Of a stretch of 64,000 nucleotides of DNA, positions 1 to 8,470 are shown one piece after another (position 1 is the stretch's first letter; each line of letters opens with the position of its first letter). Both the position numbers and the translations under genes were made by a program. Source of the stretch: Candidatus Saccharibacteria bacterium oral taxon 488 (GTDB lineage Bacteria; Patescibacteriota; Saccharimonadia; Saccharimonadales; Saccharimonadaceae); assembly GCA_010202115.1 (NCBI GenBank), contig CP047917.1, forward strand, positions 248,001 to 312,000, read 5' to 3'. Below the pieces are notes generated by a model. That model searched no databases. It had not been told where the DNA came from and worked only from the letters and a program-made list of their open reading frames with translations.

Positions 1-398
1 ACCCGAGTGATCTGAGGATTGATGTGTATCGCTCGGGCGGCAAGGGCGGCCAGGGAGTGAATACTACTGACTCGGCGGTGCGGGTGACGCACGTGCCGAC
101 GGGCATCACGGTGGCGATTCAGAATGAGCGTTCGCAGATTCAAAATAAAGAAACGGCGCTGAAGATTTTGCGCTCCAAGTTGCTGGCAATGAAGCTAGAA
201 CAACACGCCGAAACCCTGTCTGACCTCAGAGCTGGCGAGTCAGCCAACTGGGGTAGCCAGATTAGAAATTATGTCCTGCACCCATACACACTGGTCAAGG
301 ATACCCGCACCAAGCACGAGAACCGCAATACCCAAGGAGTGCTGGATGGTGATATCGATGAGTTTATGGCGGCTTATTTGCGTGAGTCGCGCGGCTAA
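1..398 (+). CDS. prfB: Peptide chain release factor 2, C-terminal part
   Basis: Recognises UGA/UAA stop codons and triggers peptide release on the ribosome. The first whole codon starts at base 3; the N-terminal two thirds lie outside the window. The catalytic GGQ motif appears as GGKGGQGVN about 12 residues in, followed by the RF2-type stretch [11 protein letters not shown] and the conserved NERSQIQNK block. The GGQGVN plus [13 protein letters not shown] context fits RF2 better than RF1. prfB directly upstream of ftsE-ftsX is a common bacterial order. UGA is used as a stop throughout the window (for example the stop of ftsE), so a functional RF2 is expected. No terminator is obvious before ftsE. 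Confidence 0.95.
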   Translation, partial: PSDLRIDVYRSGGKGGQGVNTTDSAVRVTHVPTGITVAIQNERSQIQNKETALKILRSKLLAMKLEQHAETLSDLRAGESANWGSQIRNYVLHPYTLVKDTRTKHENRNTQGVLDGDIDEFMAAYLRESRG

Positions 399-457
399 AT
401 AAAGAGCCAGTATATGCCTATTCGCACCATCCTAAAAAATCTGCTATACTAATGGCA

Positions 458-1141
458 ATGATTTTGTTAGATAGGGTTACCAAAACGTATGGCAAGGATA
501 ACAAGCCGGCCTTGAACCGGGTGAGTGTTCATGTCAAGCCGGGCGAGTTTGTGATTTTGGTCGGGACGTCCGGTGCGGGGAAGTCGACGCTGCTCAAACT
601 GCTGACCCGCGAGGAAAAGCCGACTGGCGGCAAGATTGTCGTCGGTGGGATTGATTATGACACGCTCAAGGACAAGCATATTCCGCTGCTCCGCCGCAAG
701 ATCGGCGTGGTGTTTCAGGATTTCAAACTTTTGCCGAATCGGACGGTGTTTGAGAATGTGGCCTTTGCGCTGGAGATTGCCGGCATGACTAATCGTGAGA
801 TCAAATCAACAGTGCCAAAGGTGATCGAGCTGGTGGGGCTGAAAGGTAAGGAAAAGAATTTCCCAAACCAACTGTCTGGCGGTGAGCGCCAACGGGTGGC
901 GATTGCCCGGGCAGTGGTTCGGCAGCCAAAGATCTTGATCGCTGACGAGCCGACTGGTAACCTTGACCCAAAGCATAGCTGGGATATTGTGCGCTTGCTG
1001 GAAAAAATTAACAAATACGGCACCACGGTGCTGCTGACCACGCACAATGTCGATATTGTCAATAAGCTCAAACGCCGGGTGATCACCATTGATCACGGTA
1101 AAATCACCTCTGATCAAGCCAAGGGGAGTTACAAACAATGA
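458..1141 (+). CDS. ftsE: Cell division ATP-binding protein FtsE
   Basis: ABC ATPase that couples to FtsX at the division site and activates peptidoglycan hydrolases. Walker A GTSGAGKS lies at residues 36-43, followed by the signature LSGGE and the Walker B segment ILIADEPTGNLD. The start at 458 (MILLDRVTKTYG) is preferred over the ATG at 452: the -10 box TATACT at 445-450 ends 7 nt before it, which fits the leaderless pattern of this window, and FtsE proteins typically begin MI-x-F/L. The length of 227 aa is normal. The stop overlaps the ftsX start by 4 nt (ATGA), so the two are translationally coupled. The CHAP hydrolase downstream is the likely effector. Confidence 0.95.
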   Translation: MILLDRVTKTYGKDNKPALNRVSVHVKPGEFVILVGTSGAGKSTLLKLLTREEKPTGGKIVVGGIDYDTLKDKHIPLLRRKIGVVFQDFKLLPNRTVFENVAFALEIAGMTNREIKSTVPKVIELVGLKGKEKNFPNQLSGGERQRVAIARAVVRQPKILIADEPTGNLDPKHSWDIVRLLEKINKYGTTVLLTTHNVDIVNKLKRRVITIDHGKITSDQAKGSYKQ

Positions 1142-2139
1142 CCGATATCTCACGTAAAGCCGCCGCCAAGGCGCGCGTCGATCCTAAAGTTCTCAAGCGC
1201 ACGCGGCAGCGTCGCCGTCGGGTGCTGACGTTCTGGCGAATGTGCCGGTATGGTATCAATAATTTTAGTCGTAATACCTGGCTGACGATCGCAGCGACTG
1301 CGGTGATGGCGGTGACGCTGCTCATTATTGCCGTTACTATGGCTGCTCGCCAGGTGCTGGTTGACTCGGTCGATACAATTTCGCGCAAGTCCGATATGTC
1401 AATTTTCCTCAAAGGCTCAACCGAGCAAAAGGTGATCGACGAGCTGACATCGCGCCTGAGCAAGCTCCAGAATGTCGAAAAGGTGACGTATATCTCGGCA
1501 GAGCAGGCGCGTCAGGAGCAAATCGAGAAGTATAAGAATGATCCAGCAACTCTCGAGGCGATCAAGGAATCAAGTAACGAAATGCCAGCATCGCTTCGGG
1601 CTTCGCTCAAGGATTTAAACGATCAGCGGGCACTGATTGAGTTTACGAAGCATGACGAGCTGTATAAGAAGCACAAAGATCCGACTAAAGAACCGTCGTT
1701 CATCGGTGATCGGCGTGATGCGATCAATGCCATCGGTGATTGGGTGCGGTTTGCCAGTATCGCCGGCTCGATCGCTACGGTGGTGTTCGTGGTGATTTCG
1801 TCGCTGGTGGTGTTTAACACCATCAGGATGGCAATTTTTAACCGCAAAGACGAGATCCAGATGATGAAGCTGATCGGTGCTGATCGTGGGTTTATCCGTG
1901 GGCCATTTATCGTCGAGGCAATCATGTATGGATTTATCGCGGCACTGGTGGCCTCAGGAGTCGGGTATCTGTTGTTGTTCTCGGCGCATGACAAGCTGGC
2001 AGTGCGGCTACCGATGGATAACTTGATGAATATTAGTACCACGTATGCCGGGCTGGTGGTGCTAGCGATGATTATGATTGGTGCGGTGATCGGTATCGTC
2101 TCATCATTGATCGCGACGCGCAAATACTTAAAATTATAA
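1138..2139 (+). CDS. ftsX: Cell division protein FtsX
   Basis: Membrane partner of FtsE. It has a basic cytoplasmic N-terminus, a first membrane span around residues 50-75, a large extracellular loop (about residues 80-195) that in the family contacts the hydrolase or its coiled coil, and three further spans near residues 205-230, 255-280 and 300-325, giving the standard four-helix FtsX topology. 333 aa is slightly long for the family because of the Arg/Lys-rich N-terminus. Start ATG overlaps the ftsE stop. It is followed after 82 bp by a coiled-coil/CHAP hydrolase, the classic FtsEX target arrangement of PcsB-type systems. Confidence 0.93.
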   Translation: MTDISRKAAAKARVDPKVLKRTRQRRRRVLTFWRMCRYGINNFSRNTWLTIAATAVMAVTLLIIAVTMAARQVLVDSVDTISRKSDMSIFLKGSTEQKVIDELTSRLSKLQNVEKVTYISAEQARQEQIEKYKNDPATLEAIKESSNEMPASLRASLKDLNDQRALIEFTKHDELYKKHKDPTKEPSFIGDRRDAINAIGDWVRFASIAGSIATVVFVVISSLVVFNTIRMAIFNRKDEIQMMKLIGADRGFIRGPFIVEAIMYGFIAALVASGVGYLLLFSAHDKLAVRLPMDNLMNISTTYAGLVVLAMIMIGAVIGIVSSLIATRKYLKL

Positions 2140-2221
2140 ATTATTTTGTCGCTGACCCCTGAACATGTAATGAACCAAGACGCTTGACGTCTATATGTCG
2201 CTTGTGCTAAAATAAAAAGCA

Positions 2222-3355
2222 ATGAAGATAAGGTCCACCACACCAGTTTCAACATCACGGCCCACACGGGCAGCTCTCGTGGCGGTTAGTGCTGTTGTTT
2301 TGGGCGCTGGCGTATTCCAGCTCGGCCCACACGTATTTGCACGTGACTATGATGCAGAAATTGATGCCCTCAACCGACAGGCACAGCAGGCGCAGAACGA
2401 GGCTAATCGTCTCGGGACGATGGCAGCGACGCTGGAGGAAGAGCTGGGGCGCATTAACGCCCAGATTGATTCGATCCGAACGGAAATTGCCAAGAGTCAG
2501 CAAAAGCATAATGCACTGGTCGCGGAGATTACCAAGAATAAGCTGGCAATTGAGAAAAGCCGTAAGGTCATGGGCAAAATCTTGTCAGATATTTACCTTG
2601 ATGATCAGATTTCGCCACTCGAGATGTTGGCGAGCTCCAAATCAATCGGCGATTATGTTGATAAGCAGGAGCAACGTAGTAGTTTGCGATCCTCACTGAA
2701 TGATAAGATCAAGGAAATTAAGGCGCTGCAGGCTAAGTTAGAAGAGAATAAAAAGTCAGTCGAGAATGTGCTCAAAGACCAGAAAGCTCAGCAGACGCAA
2801 CTAGCGTCCAAGCAGGCAGAGCAGGCCAAGCTGGTTAATGACACCAAGAATGACCAAAATGCTTACGCAGCCCTGGCGACGCAGCGGAATAACCAAGCAG
2901 CGAAACTGCGCGAAGAGCAGGCGGCGGCTAACCGGCGAGCACTTGGCGGCGTATCAATTCCGGGTGGTATCCCGGGTGGTGGCGGCTATCCAGGCGTCTG
3001 GGCGAATGCACCACTGGATGCTTACGTCGATCCATGGGGCCTATATACGCGCGAATGCGTGAGCTATGTGGCCTGGAAGATCCACAGTACTGGTCGGTTT
3101 GTGCCGCATTTTGGTGGGGCTGGTAACGCTAATCAGTGGCCATCAACAGCGGCGCGATACGGCATCCAGAGCGGTTCGACACCAAAGGCTGGCGCAGCAG
3201 CGGTTATGAATGTTGGCTATTATGGACACGTGATGTACGTCGAGTCGGTTAATGGTGACGGCACAATTACGGTCAGCGACTATAACTTGGCGTGGGACGG
3301 TCTGTACCGGAAGTATACGCGTTTAGCCTCGGGCCTAACCTACGTGTATTTTTAA
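2222..3355 (+). CDS. Secreted coiled-coil CHAP peptidoglycan hydrolase (PcsB-like)
   Basis: Probable FtsEX-activated amidase or endopeptidase that cuts septal peptidoglycan. It has a signal peptide (residues about 1-40, hydrophobic AALVAVSAVVLGAGVF), a long Ala/Gln/Glu-rich coiled coil (about 43-240), a Gly/Pro linker and a C-terminal CHAP domain. The CHAP catalytic pair is visible: Cys279 in RECVSY and His336 in YGHVMYV. Architecture and location after ftsEX match streptococcal PcsB. The promoter is TTGACG (2184-2189), 18-bp spacer, TAAAAT (2208-2213), which ends 8 nt before the ATG, so the transcript should be leaderless. A terminator follows at 3373-3399. The exact bond cleaved is not deducible. 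Confidence 0.88.
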   Translation: MKIRSTTPVSTSRPTRAALVAVSAVVLGAGVFQLGPHVFARDYDAEIDALNRQAQQAQNEANRLGTMAATLEEELGRINAQIDSIRTEIAKSQQKHNALVAEITKNKLAIEKSRKVMGKILSDIYLDDQISPLEMLASSKSIGDYVDKQEQRSSLRSSLNDKIKEIKALQAKLEENKKSVENVLKDQKAQQTQLASKQAEQAKLVNDTKNDQNAYAALATQRNNQAAKLREEQAAANRRALGGVSIPGGIPGGGGYPGVWANAPLDAYVDPWGLYTRECVSYVAWKIHSTGRFVPHFGGAGNANQWPSTAARYGIQSGSTPKAGAAAVMNVGYYGHVMYVESVNGDGTITVSDYNLAWDGLYRKYTRLASGLTYVYF

Positions 3356-3372
3356 TAGCACGATGAGTCAAT

Positions 3373-3399
3373 AAAACCCTCGCATCAGCGGGGGTTTTT
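3373..3399 (+). terminator. Rho-independent terminator after the CHAP hydrolase
   Basis: An 11-bp stem (AAAACCCTCGC pairing with GCGGGGGTTTT, one G-T pair), a 4-nt loop and a T run. The -10 box of the next gene (TACAAT, 3403-3408) begins right after it. Confidence 0.85.
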
Positions 3400-3414
3400 G
3401 TGTACAATAGATAT

Positions 3415-4593
3415 ATGACAGAGCAACGGAGGGTAGGAACGCGAGCTCACTTGTTTTTGGGCGGGCTGCTGATCGCGATTGTGAGTTTTGTGGCCGGAAC
3501 GCGGTCAGATCTGATTATGGCGCAGGTCGGGTCGCTGTTTGGCCTCAGGACAGCGACGGGGTCGCTGGATGTATCAACAGTGCAGCGCGTGTACCGTGAG
3601 CTAAAGGCTCATTATGACGGTACGTTGGATGAGCAAGCACTTACACGTGGGGCGGCGCGCGGTATGGTGGCGGCGACGGGCGATCCGCACACGGCGTATA
3701 TGGATCCGGATGAAGCCAAGGAGTTTGAGAAGAGCTTGTCGGGCAATATTGGTGGCGGTATCGGGGCGGAAATTGCCAAGCGGCATAACGTGCCGACGAT
3801 CATCCGGCCGCTAAAGAATAGCCCAGCCGAAAAGGCGGGCGTCAAAGCTGGTGATGCCATCGTCAAGGTCAATGACACGGTGGTGACTAATATGCCGGTT
3901 GATCAAGTGGTGCAGCGTATTCGTGGCGACGTTGGCACGACGGTCAAGTTGGTGCTGTCGCGTGGCGGCGAGCGTAAAGATATAACGGTGACACGCGAGG
4001 AGGTCGTCGCGCCGGCTGCCGAGTGGAAGGTTGATGGTGAGATTGGTATTTTGACGGTCAGTCGCTTTAATGATGACACCGGCAAGCAAGCGCGCCAAGC
4101 CGCCGAGGAGTTTCGCTCGGCAGGTGTTAGGAAAGTCATCCTCGACCTTCGAGGAAATCCTGGCGGTACGGTGGCGGCCGCACAGGCGTTAGCGGGGTTG
4201 TGGCTCAATCATGAGGTGGTAATGACCCAACGGCGCGGTGAGCAGGTTATCTCGACGGAGAAATCGACCGGCCAGCCGCTTCTCGGTGATATCAAGACGG
4301 TTGTGTTGATTAACGGTGGTAGTGCCAGCGCCAGCGAGATCGTGGCGGGGGCGCTCAAGGATCACGGCAAGGCGACGCTGGTTGGCGAAAAAACTTATGG
4401 CAAGGGCAGTGTGCAGCGGCCGATTGATCTCGCGGATGGCTCGGTTCTAAAAGTGACCGAGGCGCGCTGGTATACGCCGCATGGCAAGAATATTGACAAG
4501 TCGGGTATCGAGCCAGATATTAAGGTCGAGATGACGGCTGGGGCGGCAGATAATGGACGCGATCCACAATTGGAAAAAGCAAAGAGTGTATAG
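3415..4593 (+). CDS. ctpA: S41 family C-terminal processing peptidase
   Basis: Periplasmic/extracellular serine protease that trims C-termini of exported or wall-associated proteins. It has an N-terminal signal anchor (LFLGGLLIAIVSFVAG), a PDZ domain around residues 100-185 and the S41 fold after it. The family Ser-Lys dyad is visible: Ser305 in GGSASASEI and Lys330 in TYGKGSVQ, 25 residues apart as in Prc. The start at 3415 rather than a longer reading from 3400 is chosen because TACAAT (3403-3408) ends 6 nt before it. Together with the FtsEX-CHAP block it may process the hydrolase or other division proteins (inference). The response regulator follows after 23 bp. Confidence 0.93.
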   Translation: MTEQRRVGTRAHLFLGGLLIAIVSFVAGTRSDLIMAQVGSLFGLRTATGSLDVSTVQRVYRELKAHYDGTLDEQALTRGAARGMVAATGDPHTAYMDPDEAKEFEKSLSGNIGGGIGAEIAKRHNVPTIIRPLKNSPAEKAGVKAGDAIVKVNDTVVTNMPVDQVVQRIRGDVGTTVKLVLSRGGERKDITVTREEVVAPAAEWKVDGEIGILTVSRFNDDTGKQARQAAEEFRSAGVRKVILDLRGNPGGTVAAAQALAGLWLNHEVVMTQRRGEQVISTEKSTGQPLLGDIKTVVLINGGSASASEIVAGALKDHGKATLVGEKTYGKGSVQRPIDLADGSVLKVTEARWYTPHGKNIDKSGIEPDIKVEMTAGAADNGRDPQLEKAKSV

Positions 4594-4616
4594 GCTCAAA
4601 AAGGGAGGGTAACGAT

Positions 4617-5012
4617 ATGCAACACAGGAAAAAAATACTATTGGTTGAAGACGATACAGCACTGGCGGCAGTCTATCGGTCGCGGCTGGAGCTGGAGGGC
4701 TTTGAGATTCGTGAGGTGCATAATGGTGAGGACGCGCTGTCGGCAACGGTGGCGTTTCGGCCGGATCTGATCGTACTGGATGCTATGATGCCGAAAATTA
4801 GCGGCTTTGACGTGCTCGATATCCTGCGCAATACGCCAGAAACGACCAACGTGCGGGTGATCATGCTGACGGCGCTCAGCCAGCAGAAAGACCGAGAGCG
4901 GGCAGAGGCGCTGGGCGTGGATGAATACCTCGTCAAGTCACAGGTGGTGATCGGCGATGTGGTAGCGCGAGTGAAGCATCATTTGGGCATGTCGCAGTCG
5001 TTTGAAAACTAG
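4617..5012 (+). CDS. Receiver-only response regulator
   Basis: CheY-like single receiver domain, 131 aa, with no DNA-binding output domain. Acidic pocket EDD at residues 11-13, phospho-acceptor Asp55 in LIVLDAMMPK, Thr in MLTAL and Lys in YLVKS are all present, so phosphorylation should be possible. It starts at ATG 4617 with a good SD (GGGAGG, 4603-4608) and lies 23 bp after ctpA, so it is probably in the same operon. No kinase is adjacent; the soluble kinase at 12118 is a possible partner (inference). Output is presumably by protein-protein contact. Confidence 0.9.
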   Translation: MQHRKKILLVEDDTALAAVYRSRLELEGFEIREVHNGEDALSATVAFRPDLIVLDAMMPKISGFDVLDILRNTPETTNVRVIMLTALSQQKDRERAEALGVDEYLVKSQVVIGDVVARVKHHLGMSQSFEN

Positions 5013-5053
5013 GTTGGGCCATCCCCGCGTAGGTAGTTTGCTATAATAAGGGC

Positions 5054-5932
5054 GTGGAATGGTTGCCAAAAATTACCGAAGATACGCTGACAGTACTACG
5101 CCGGCCGGTCTCGTTGGCAGAAGCGAGGGAGTATCGGCGGCGTATGGGACTTTCTCGTTGGTCGCTGGGGTTTGATACGTCGCTAGCCGACATGGCGGTG
5201 CTGGCGGTCGTGTGGGTTATCTTTTGTATCGGACTTGCTGTTTTGATGTCACTTGTGCCGCACTGGCTCGTTTTGGTGGTGATGATTGGTATATTGGCCA
5301 CCACGTCAATGATTGTCTTTTTCCGCGCCTCAAGGCGGGCGATACGTCGGCATATACGAATGGCTGACTTTGCGTCTTGTTGTGGATTGGAATATGATCC
5401 AGTCGGTAAAGCTGACACAATCGGCCTTGGTCTATTGTTTGATGTCGGCTATTCGCGGCATTATCGCGGCGTGTTGTCGTATGGACGCGACGGACAGCGA
5501 CTACTGGAAGTCGGTCGTTACGAATATACGGTTGGTAGCGGTAAACAGCGGCGGACGTATACCTGGTACTACGCTGGGATGCGCCTACCTCGCAGGGTGC
5601 CGCACTTGGTGCTGGACTCGAAATCCAATGACGGAATCGTGATGGGCAAGGCGCTGATCAGTAATTTGCCGGTGGTGATTTCGAACAGTCAGCGCATCAG
5701 TCTGGAGGGCGATTTTGATACGTATTTCACACTATACGCGCCAAAGCAGTATGATGTTGATGTGCGCTACGTACTGACGCCGGATGTTATGGCGGCGCTG
5801 GTTGACAAGTCATCTTGTTTCGATGTCGAGCTGGTAGATGATATGGCGTTTTTCTATGCCCTGCAGGGCGAGACACCTGATAATCAAGTGCTCGGTGACA
5901 TATTTTACGGCGTTGGCAGTCGTGGGTCGTGA
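5054..5932 (+). CDS. Hypothetical two-span membrane protein
   Basis: I do not recognise a family. 292 aa with a cytoplasmic N-terminus, two adjacent membrane helices (about residues 38-62 and 66-90) and a roughly 190-residue soluble C-terminal part rich in beta-type sequence with several Tyr/Arg clusters. The start is GTG at 5054: TGCTATAAT (-10 at 5042-5047) ends 6 nt before it, giving a leaderless GTG start. The reading frame stops at 5930 after GVGSRGS, but the +1 frame continues with protein-like, normal-codon sequence for about 40 residues; one G too many in the GGG run at 5923-5925 would explain this (see findings). Confidence 0.75.
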   Translation: MEWLPKITEDTLTVLRRPVSLAEAREYRRRMGLSRWSLGFDTSLADMAVLAVVWVIFCIGLAVLMSLVPHWLVLVVMIGILATTSMIVFFRASRRAIRRHIRMADFASCCGLEYDPVGKADTIGLGLLFDVGYSRHYRGVLSYGRDGQRLLEVGRYEYTVGSGKQRRTYTWYYAGMRLPRRVPHLVLDSKSNDGIVMGKALISNLPVVISNSQRISLEGDFDTYFTLYAPKQYDVDVRYVLTPDVMAALVDKSSCFDVELVDDMAFFYALQGETPDNQVLGDIFYGVGSRGS

Positions 5933-6050
5933 GCTACATGACCAGATTGATGGGTACGCTGACGACCGTGTCGAAGGTGCGCGTTACAGTAATAAAATTG
6001 CAGAGCAAGGCAAGCGGCTGAAAAAACGAACGCGACCAGCGGCGCTGTGA
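5922..6050 (+). other. Possible frameshifted C-terminal tail or 42-aa ORF
   Basis: Open frame in +1 relative to the membrane protein before it, reading GRELHDQIDGYADDRVEG and then a basic tail KRLKKRTRPAAL. Codon usage resembles the neighbours. It has no own SD or promoter, so it is better explained as the original C-terminus of the preceding gene after a one-base change than as a gene. Whether it is a real mutation, an assembly error or a separate short ORF cannot be decided here. Confidence 0.35.
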
Positions 6051-6066
6051 ACAAGATGATACTTGA

Positions 6067-6339
6067 CTAGCCGACGCAAACCTGAGTTCGCCGCTCAGTT
6101 TTGCCGGTGAATTTGGTTTTCTTGACCTGTTTGAAGGTGACGACGCCAGACTTAGCGGCGTGGATAGTGTAGTTGCGGCTCATGTACGCGCCCTCGCCAG
6201 CGATTTTTGTGGCGCCTGTTTGGCGGACGAGTACCTCGCCAGCGTTGACTTTTTGGCCGCCGAAGCGCTTGACGCCGAGGCGTTGGCCAGGGTTGTTGTG
6301 GATGTTCTTACTTGAGCCACCAGCTTTGACTTTTGACAT
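6067..6339 (-). CDS. rpmA: 50S ribosomal protein bL27
   Basis: Protein near the peptidyl transferase centre of the large subunit. 90 aa; the family core is plain: MSKVKAGGSSKNIHNN, RLGVKRFGGQ, V-x-AGEVLVRQTG and a basic C-terminus. There is no N-terminal extension of the Firmicutes type. ATG is preceded by AAGGAG with 5-nt spacing, so this gene uses a normal leader, unlike most genes here. Promoter TTGACT-17-TATACT lies upstream. rplU is not adjacent, which is unusual since rplU-rpmA are normally paired. Confidence 0.97.
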   Translation of the reverse strand: MSKVKAGGSSKNIHNNPGQRLGVKRFGGQKVNAGEVLVRQTGATKIAGEGAYMSRNYTIHAAKSGVVTFKQVKKTKFTGKTERRTQVCVG

Positions 6340-6375
6340 TGAAACTCCTTAAATTTTCTAAACCTAATCTGTACC

Positions 6376-6404
6376 AGTATAAGTGACGGCTGATAAAAAG
6401 TCAA
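6376..6404 (-). promoter_or_regulatory. rpmA promoter (TTGACT-17-TATACT)
   Basis: On the minus strand -35 TTGACT is 6399-6404 and -10 TATACT is 6376-6381 with a 17-bp spacer starting TTTTTATC. The leader to the ATG is about 30 nt and carries the SD. The T-rich start of the spacer recurs at 47617, 49691, 57397 and 58890. Confidence 0.8.
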
Positions 6405-6446
6405 GGGGCTTTACTTGATTAGCCAAGTGTTATATAACTAGGGGCT

Positions 6447-7130
6447 ATGAACGAGCAGAATATGACGACAATGGAAGCTATTTTCAACAGACGAGTGGAT
6501 AGAAGAACGGTACTACTGGGTGGCTTGGGCACCGTTGGTGCAGTGGCATTCGGTGGTGCTGTGCACGAATCTCGAGAAATGCCTCGTGACGGAGAAGCGC
6601 TGCAGGCACTACACGCGGTACAGACGGCGGCGGCAGAGGTTGCTGAGCGCGGTGTCAATGGTCAGACGACAACGGAAAAGATGATTACAGCGACACTGCA
6701 GCACGAGAGTGGTGCAACGGCAAAGGTTGAGGTGGCGCTTTCCGAGCCGCTTGAGCAATATATCTCAGACGAGGGGTCATATGCGTCAGCCGGGGCGAAT
6801 ATGGTGGATGGACTATTGAGCCAGATTGGGCAAGATATGTTTGCTGATACCGATCAACAAATGACGACGGAAATAACCAAGCAGGCGCGGCCGACCTTGG
6901 CATTTTTGATCATGGTGTTGAATCAGCGGCGGATCGGTCTGAGCGCTAAGGATTTACTAGCGATGTGTCAACAGTATCATCAGGAGGCGATCGCTCCTTC
7001 TGCGGCCAAGCAAATGGCAGAGGCGCGTCAAGCGCAGCTTGATCTTTTGGAAAAGGAATTGGTAGGTCGCTTGGGGCAGCTCGCAGACTATGATCCGGCG
7101 CTACAACTTAATCGTCCGGTGCTTAGGTAG
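6447..7130 (+). CDS. Hypothetical exported protein with Tat-like signal
   Basis: Family not recognised; 227 aa. The N-terminus reads NRRVDRRTVLLGGLG followed by an Ala/Gly-rich hydrophobic stretch to about residue 38, which resembles a twin-arginine signal (RR at 19-20). The mature part is acidic, Ala/Gln-rich and probably helical (two or three coiled-coil-like segments, residues 50-100 and 165-215). TATAAC (6433-6438) ends 8 nt before ATG 6447, so the transcript is probably leaderless. It converges on, and overlaps by 8 bp, the methyltransferase gene. No Tat translocase genes are visible in this window. Confidence 0.7.
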   Translation: MNEQNMTTMEAIFNRRVDRRTVLLGGLGTVGAVAFGGAVHESREMPRDGEALQALHAVQTAAAEVAERGVNGQTTTEKMITATLQHESGATAKVEVALSEPLEQYISDEGSYASAGANMVDGLLSQIGQDMFADTDQQMTTEITKQARPTLAFLIMVLNQRRIGLSAKDLLAMCQQYHQEAIAPSAAKQMAEARQAQLDLLEKELVGRLGQLADYDPALQLNRPVLR

Positions 7131-8430
7131 TCTGCAGGATCAGTAGCTCGCGGGCGACGACCTGGTCAGGGCGGCGGTATATGAGCGGTGTACGACGGTT
7201 GAGATGGTGATAATCGAGCTGTTGGAGGTGCTTTATCAGCGGCACATGAGTGGCCTGGCCGGACGCGTCGTACCACGCTGGCACGGCGATACACAGCGGC
7301 GTGTTCGGCGCCAGTTGCGGGCGAATGTTGGTGAGAAAGCTGGTGATAATATGGTTGCAGTTACCGGCAACCTCTGCTAATTTTTGAGGCGCGGGCGGCG
7401 CGGAGAAGGGCTGGCCGAGGTAGGTTTCGCAGACGACGGCAGTGAGGTGCGTGCTGTTTGGCCAACGGTGCGTGGTGGCGTCGGCTTGATGAATGTCGAT
7501 GACGTTGCCGGGCGTGGTGAAAGTTGATTGTAGCCACGATAGATTCTCTGTCGTGTAGTCAACCATTTTTTGACTGAGGTCGGTGCCGACGACATCATAG
7601 CCAGCGAGTAGGGCTTCTTGCAGGACGGTGCCGGTGCCGCAGAAGGGGTCGAGGATTGTCACAACAGGTCGGCCTCCAGCCATCTCCTCCAAGTCGAATG
7701 CATCCGGCAACGCCGTCCGCAGAACCATCGACTTGTCAAAGAGGCTAGAAGCCGACCCCGTCGCAGAATTACTACACGATTTTTGATGAGCTAGCGACCC
7801 AGCACCCAGCGCTAAATTCAGCATAATCTGCGCTAATTTGGGCGGTAGCATACCAACGAACGCGTCGCGCTTGGGACGGTGGCGGTCACGGCGGGTGTAG
7901 GCGGTGATGTTTTGGACGCCGCGGCTCTCGGCGATGACGAGGCGGCGGTCGGTCGTTTTGACGAGAAGTAGCTCGACTTTATACGGTGAACCACCGAGCT
8001 TATTATTGTGTGCGGTGGCAGTAGAGAGGGCGGGTTGATCGTTGGGGATGAGGCGGAGACTGGTACCCGATTTTTTCAGGGATGATTTGAGGATGAGGCC
8101 GGTTTTCTGGACATCGCGGGCGGTAACGGCTAGGTTATAAGCGCTGAGACCGAGGGTGATTTTATGCGGCGAGTGCGCCCACTTGGCTTGATAATGCTGG
8201 GTGATGAAGCGCGAAGCGGCGAGGAGTGAGGCCTTGTCGGTGCGGCTGGCAGGCAGCTCGGTGATCACTTTAGCACATTTAATGGTGCCGCCTAGGGTGG
8301 TAATATCAAATTGAGATGTTTGAACTTTGGCAAATTGCTGGCTGATGCGATTGACGCAGTCTGCGCCAAAGACCGCCGCAAGTTCGGCTATCGAGATCTC
8401 TGGCTGGCGGCCAAGCAGGGCGATGTACAT
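7123..8430 (-). CDS. TRM11-like RNA/DNA N2-guanine-type methyltransferase
   Basis: SAM-dependent methyltransferase, probably acting on tRNA guanine N2 (TRM11/UPF0020 family). N-terminal THUMP-like region (about residues 1-170); the catalytic domain has motif I DPFCGTGTVLQEALL and Asp in VVGTDLSQKM. The usual catalytic (N/D)PPY is not clear; ETYLGQP near the expected place may replace it. Start ATG 8430 (MYIALLGRQPE): TATAAT on the minus strand (8437-8442) ends 6 nt before it. About 45 residues between LALGAG and TILDPFCG look inserted; they coincide with a near-perfect palindrome at 7668-7756 (see findings). Confidence 0.82.
   Translation of the reverse strand: MYIALLGRQPEISIAELAAVFGADCVNRISQQFAKVQTSQFDITTLGGTIKCAKVITELPASRTDKASLLAASRFITQHYQAKWAHSPHKITLGLSAYNLAVTARDVQKTGLILKSSLKKSGTSLRLIPNDQPALSTATAHNNKLGGSPYKVELLLVKTTDRRLVIAESRGVQNITAYTRRDRHRPKRDAFVGMLPPKLAQIMLNLALGAGSLAHQKSCSNSATGSASSLFDKSMVLRTALPDAFDLEEMAGGRPVVTILDPFCGTGTVLQEALLAGYDVVGTDLSQKMVDYTTENLSWLQSTFTTPGNVIDIHQADATTHRWPNSTHLTAVVCETYLGQPFSAPPAPQKLAEVAGNCNHIITSFLTNIRPQLAPNTPLCIAVPAWYDASGQATHVPLIKHLQQLDYHHLNRRTPLIYRRPDQVVARELLILQTT
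7668..7756. repeat. Palindromic element inside the TRM11-like gene
   Basis: The left arm beginning GTCGGCCTCCAGCC and ending CAAGTCGA is matched by an inverted right arm GTCGGCTTCTAGCC...CAAGTCGA, 89 bp in total with a 30-bp centre. It is read through in frame and adds a Ser/Leu/Asp-rich peptide just before the SAM motif. A second weak inverted repeat (GTCGC/GCGAC) abuts it at about 7760-7797. Confidence 0.75.
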
Positions 8431-8470
8431 GGTTTGATTATAGCAAAAACCGCGTGATATAATTGACGAT
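8431..8470. promoter_or_regulatory. Compact divergent promoter, two -10 boxes in 40 bp
   Basis: Only 40 bp separate the start codons at 8430 (minus) and 8471 (plus). TATAAT on the minus strand (8437-8442) and TATAAT on the plus strand (8458-8463) lie 6 and 7 nt from their start codons. There is no room for leaders or SD sites, so both mRNAs should be leaderless. Confidence 0.8.
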
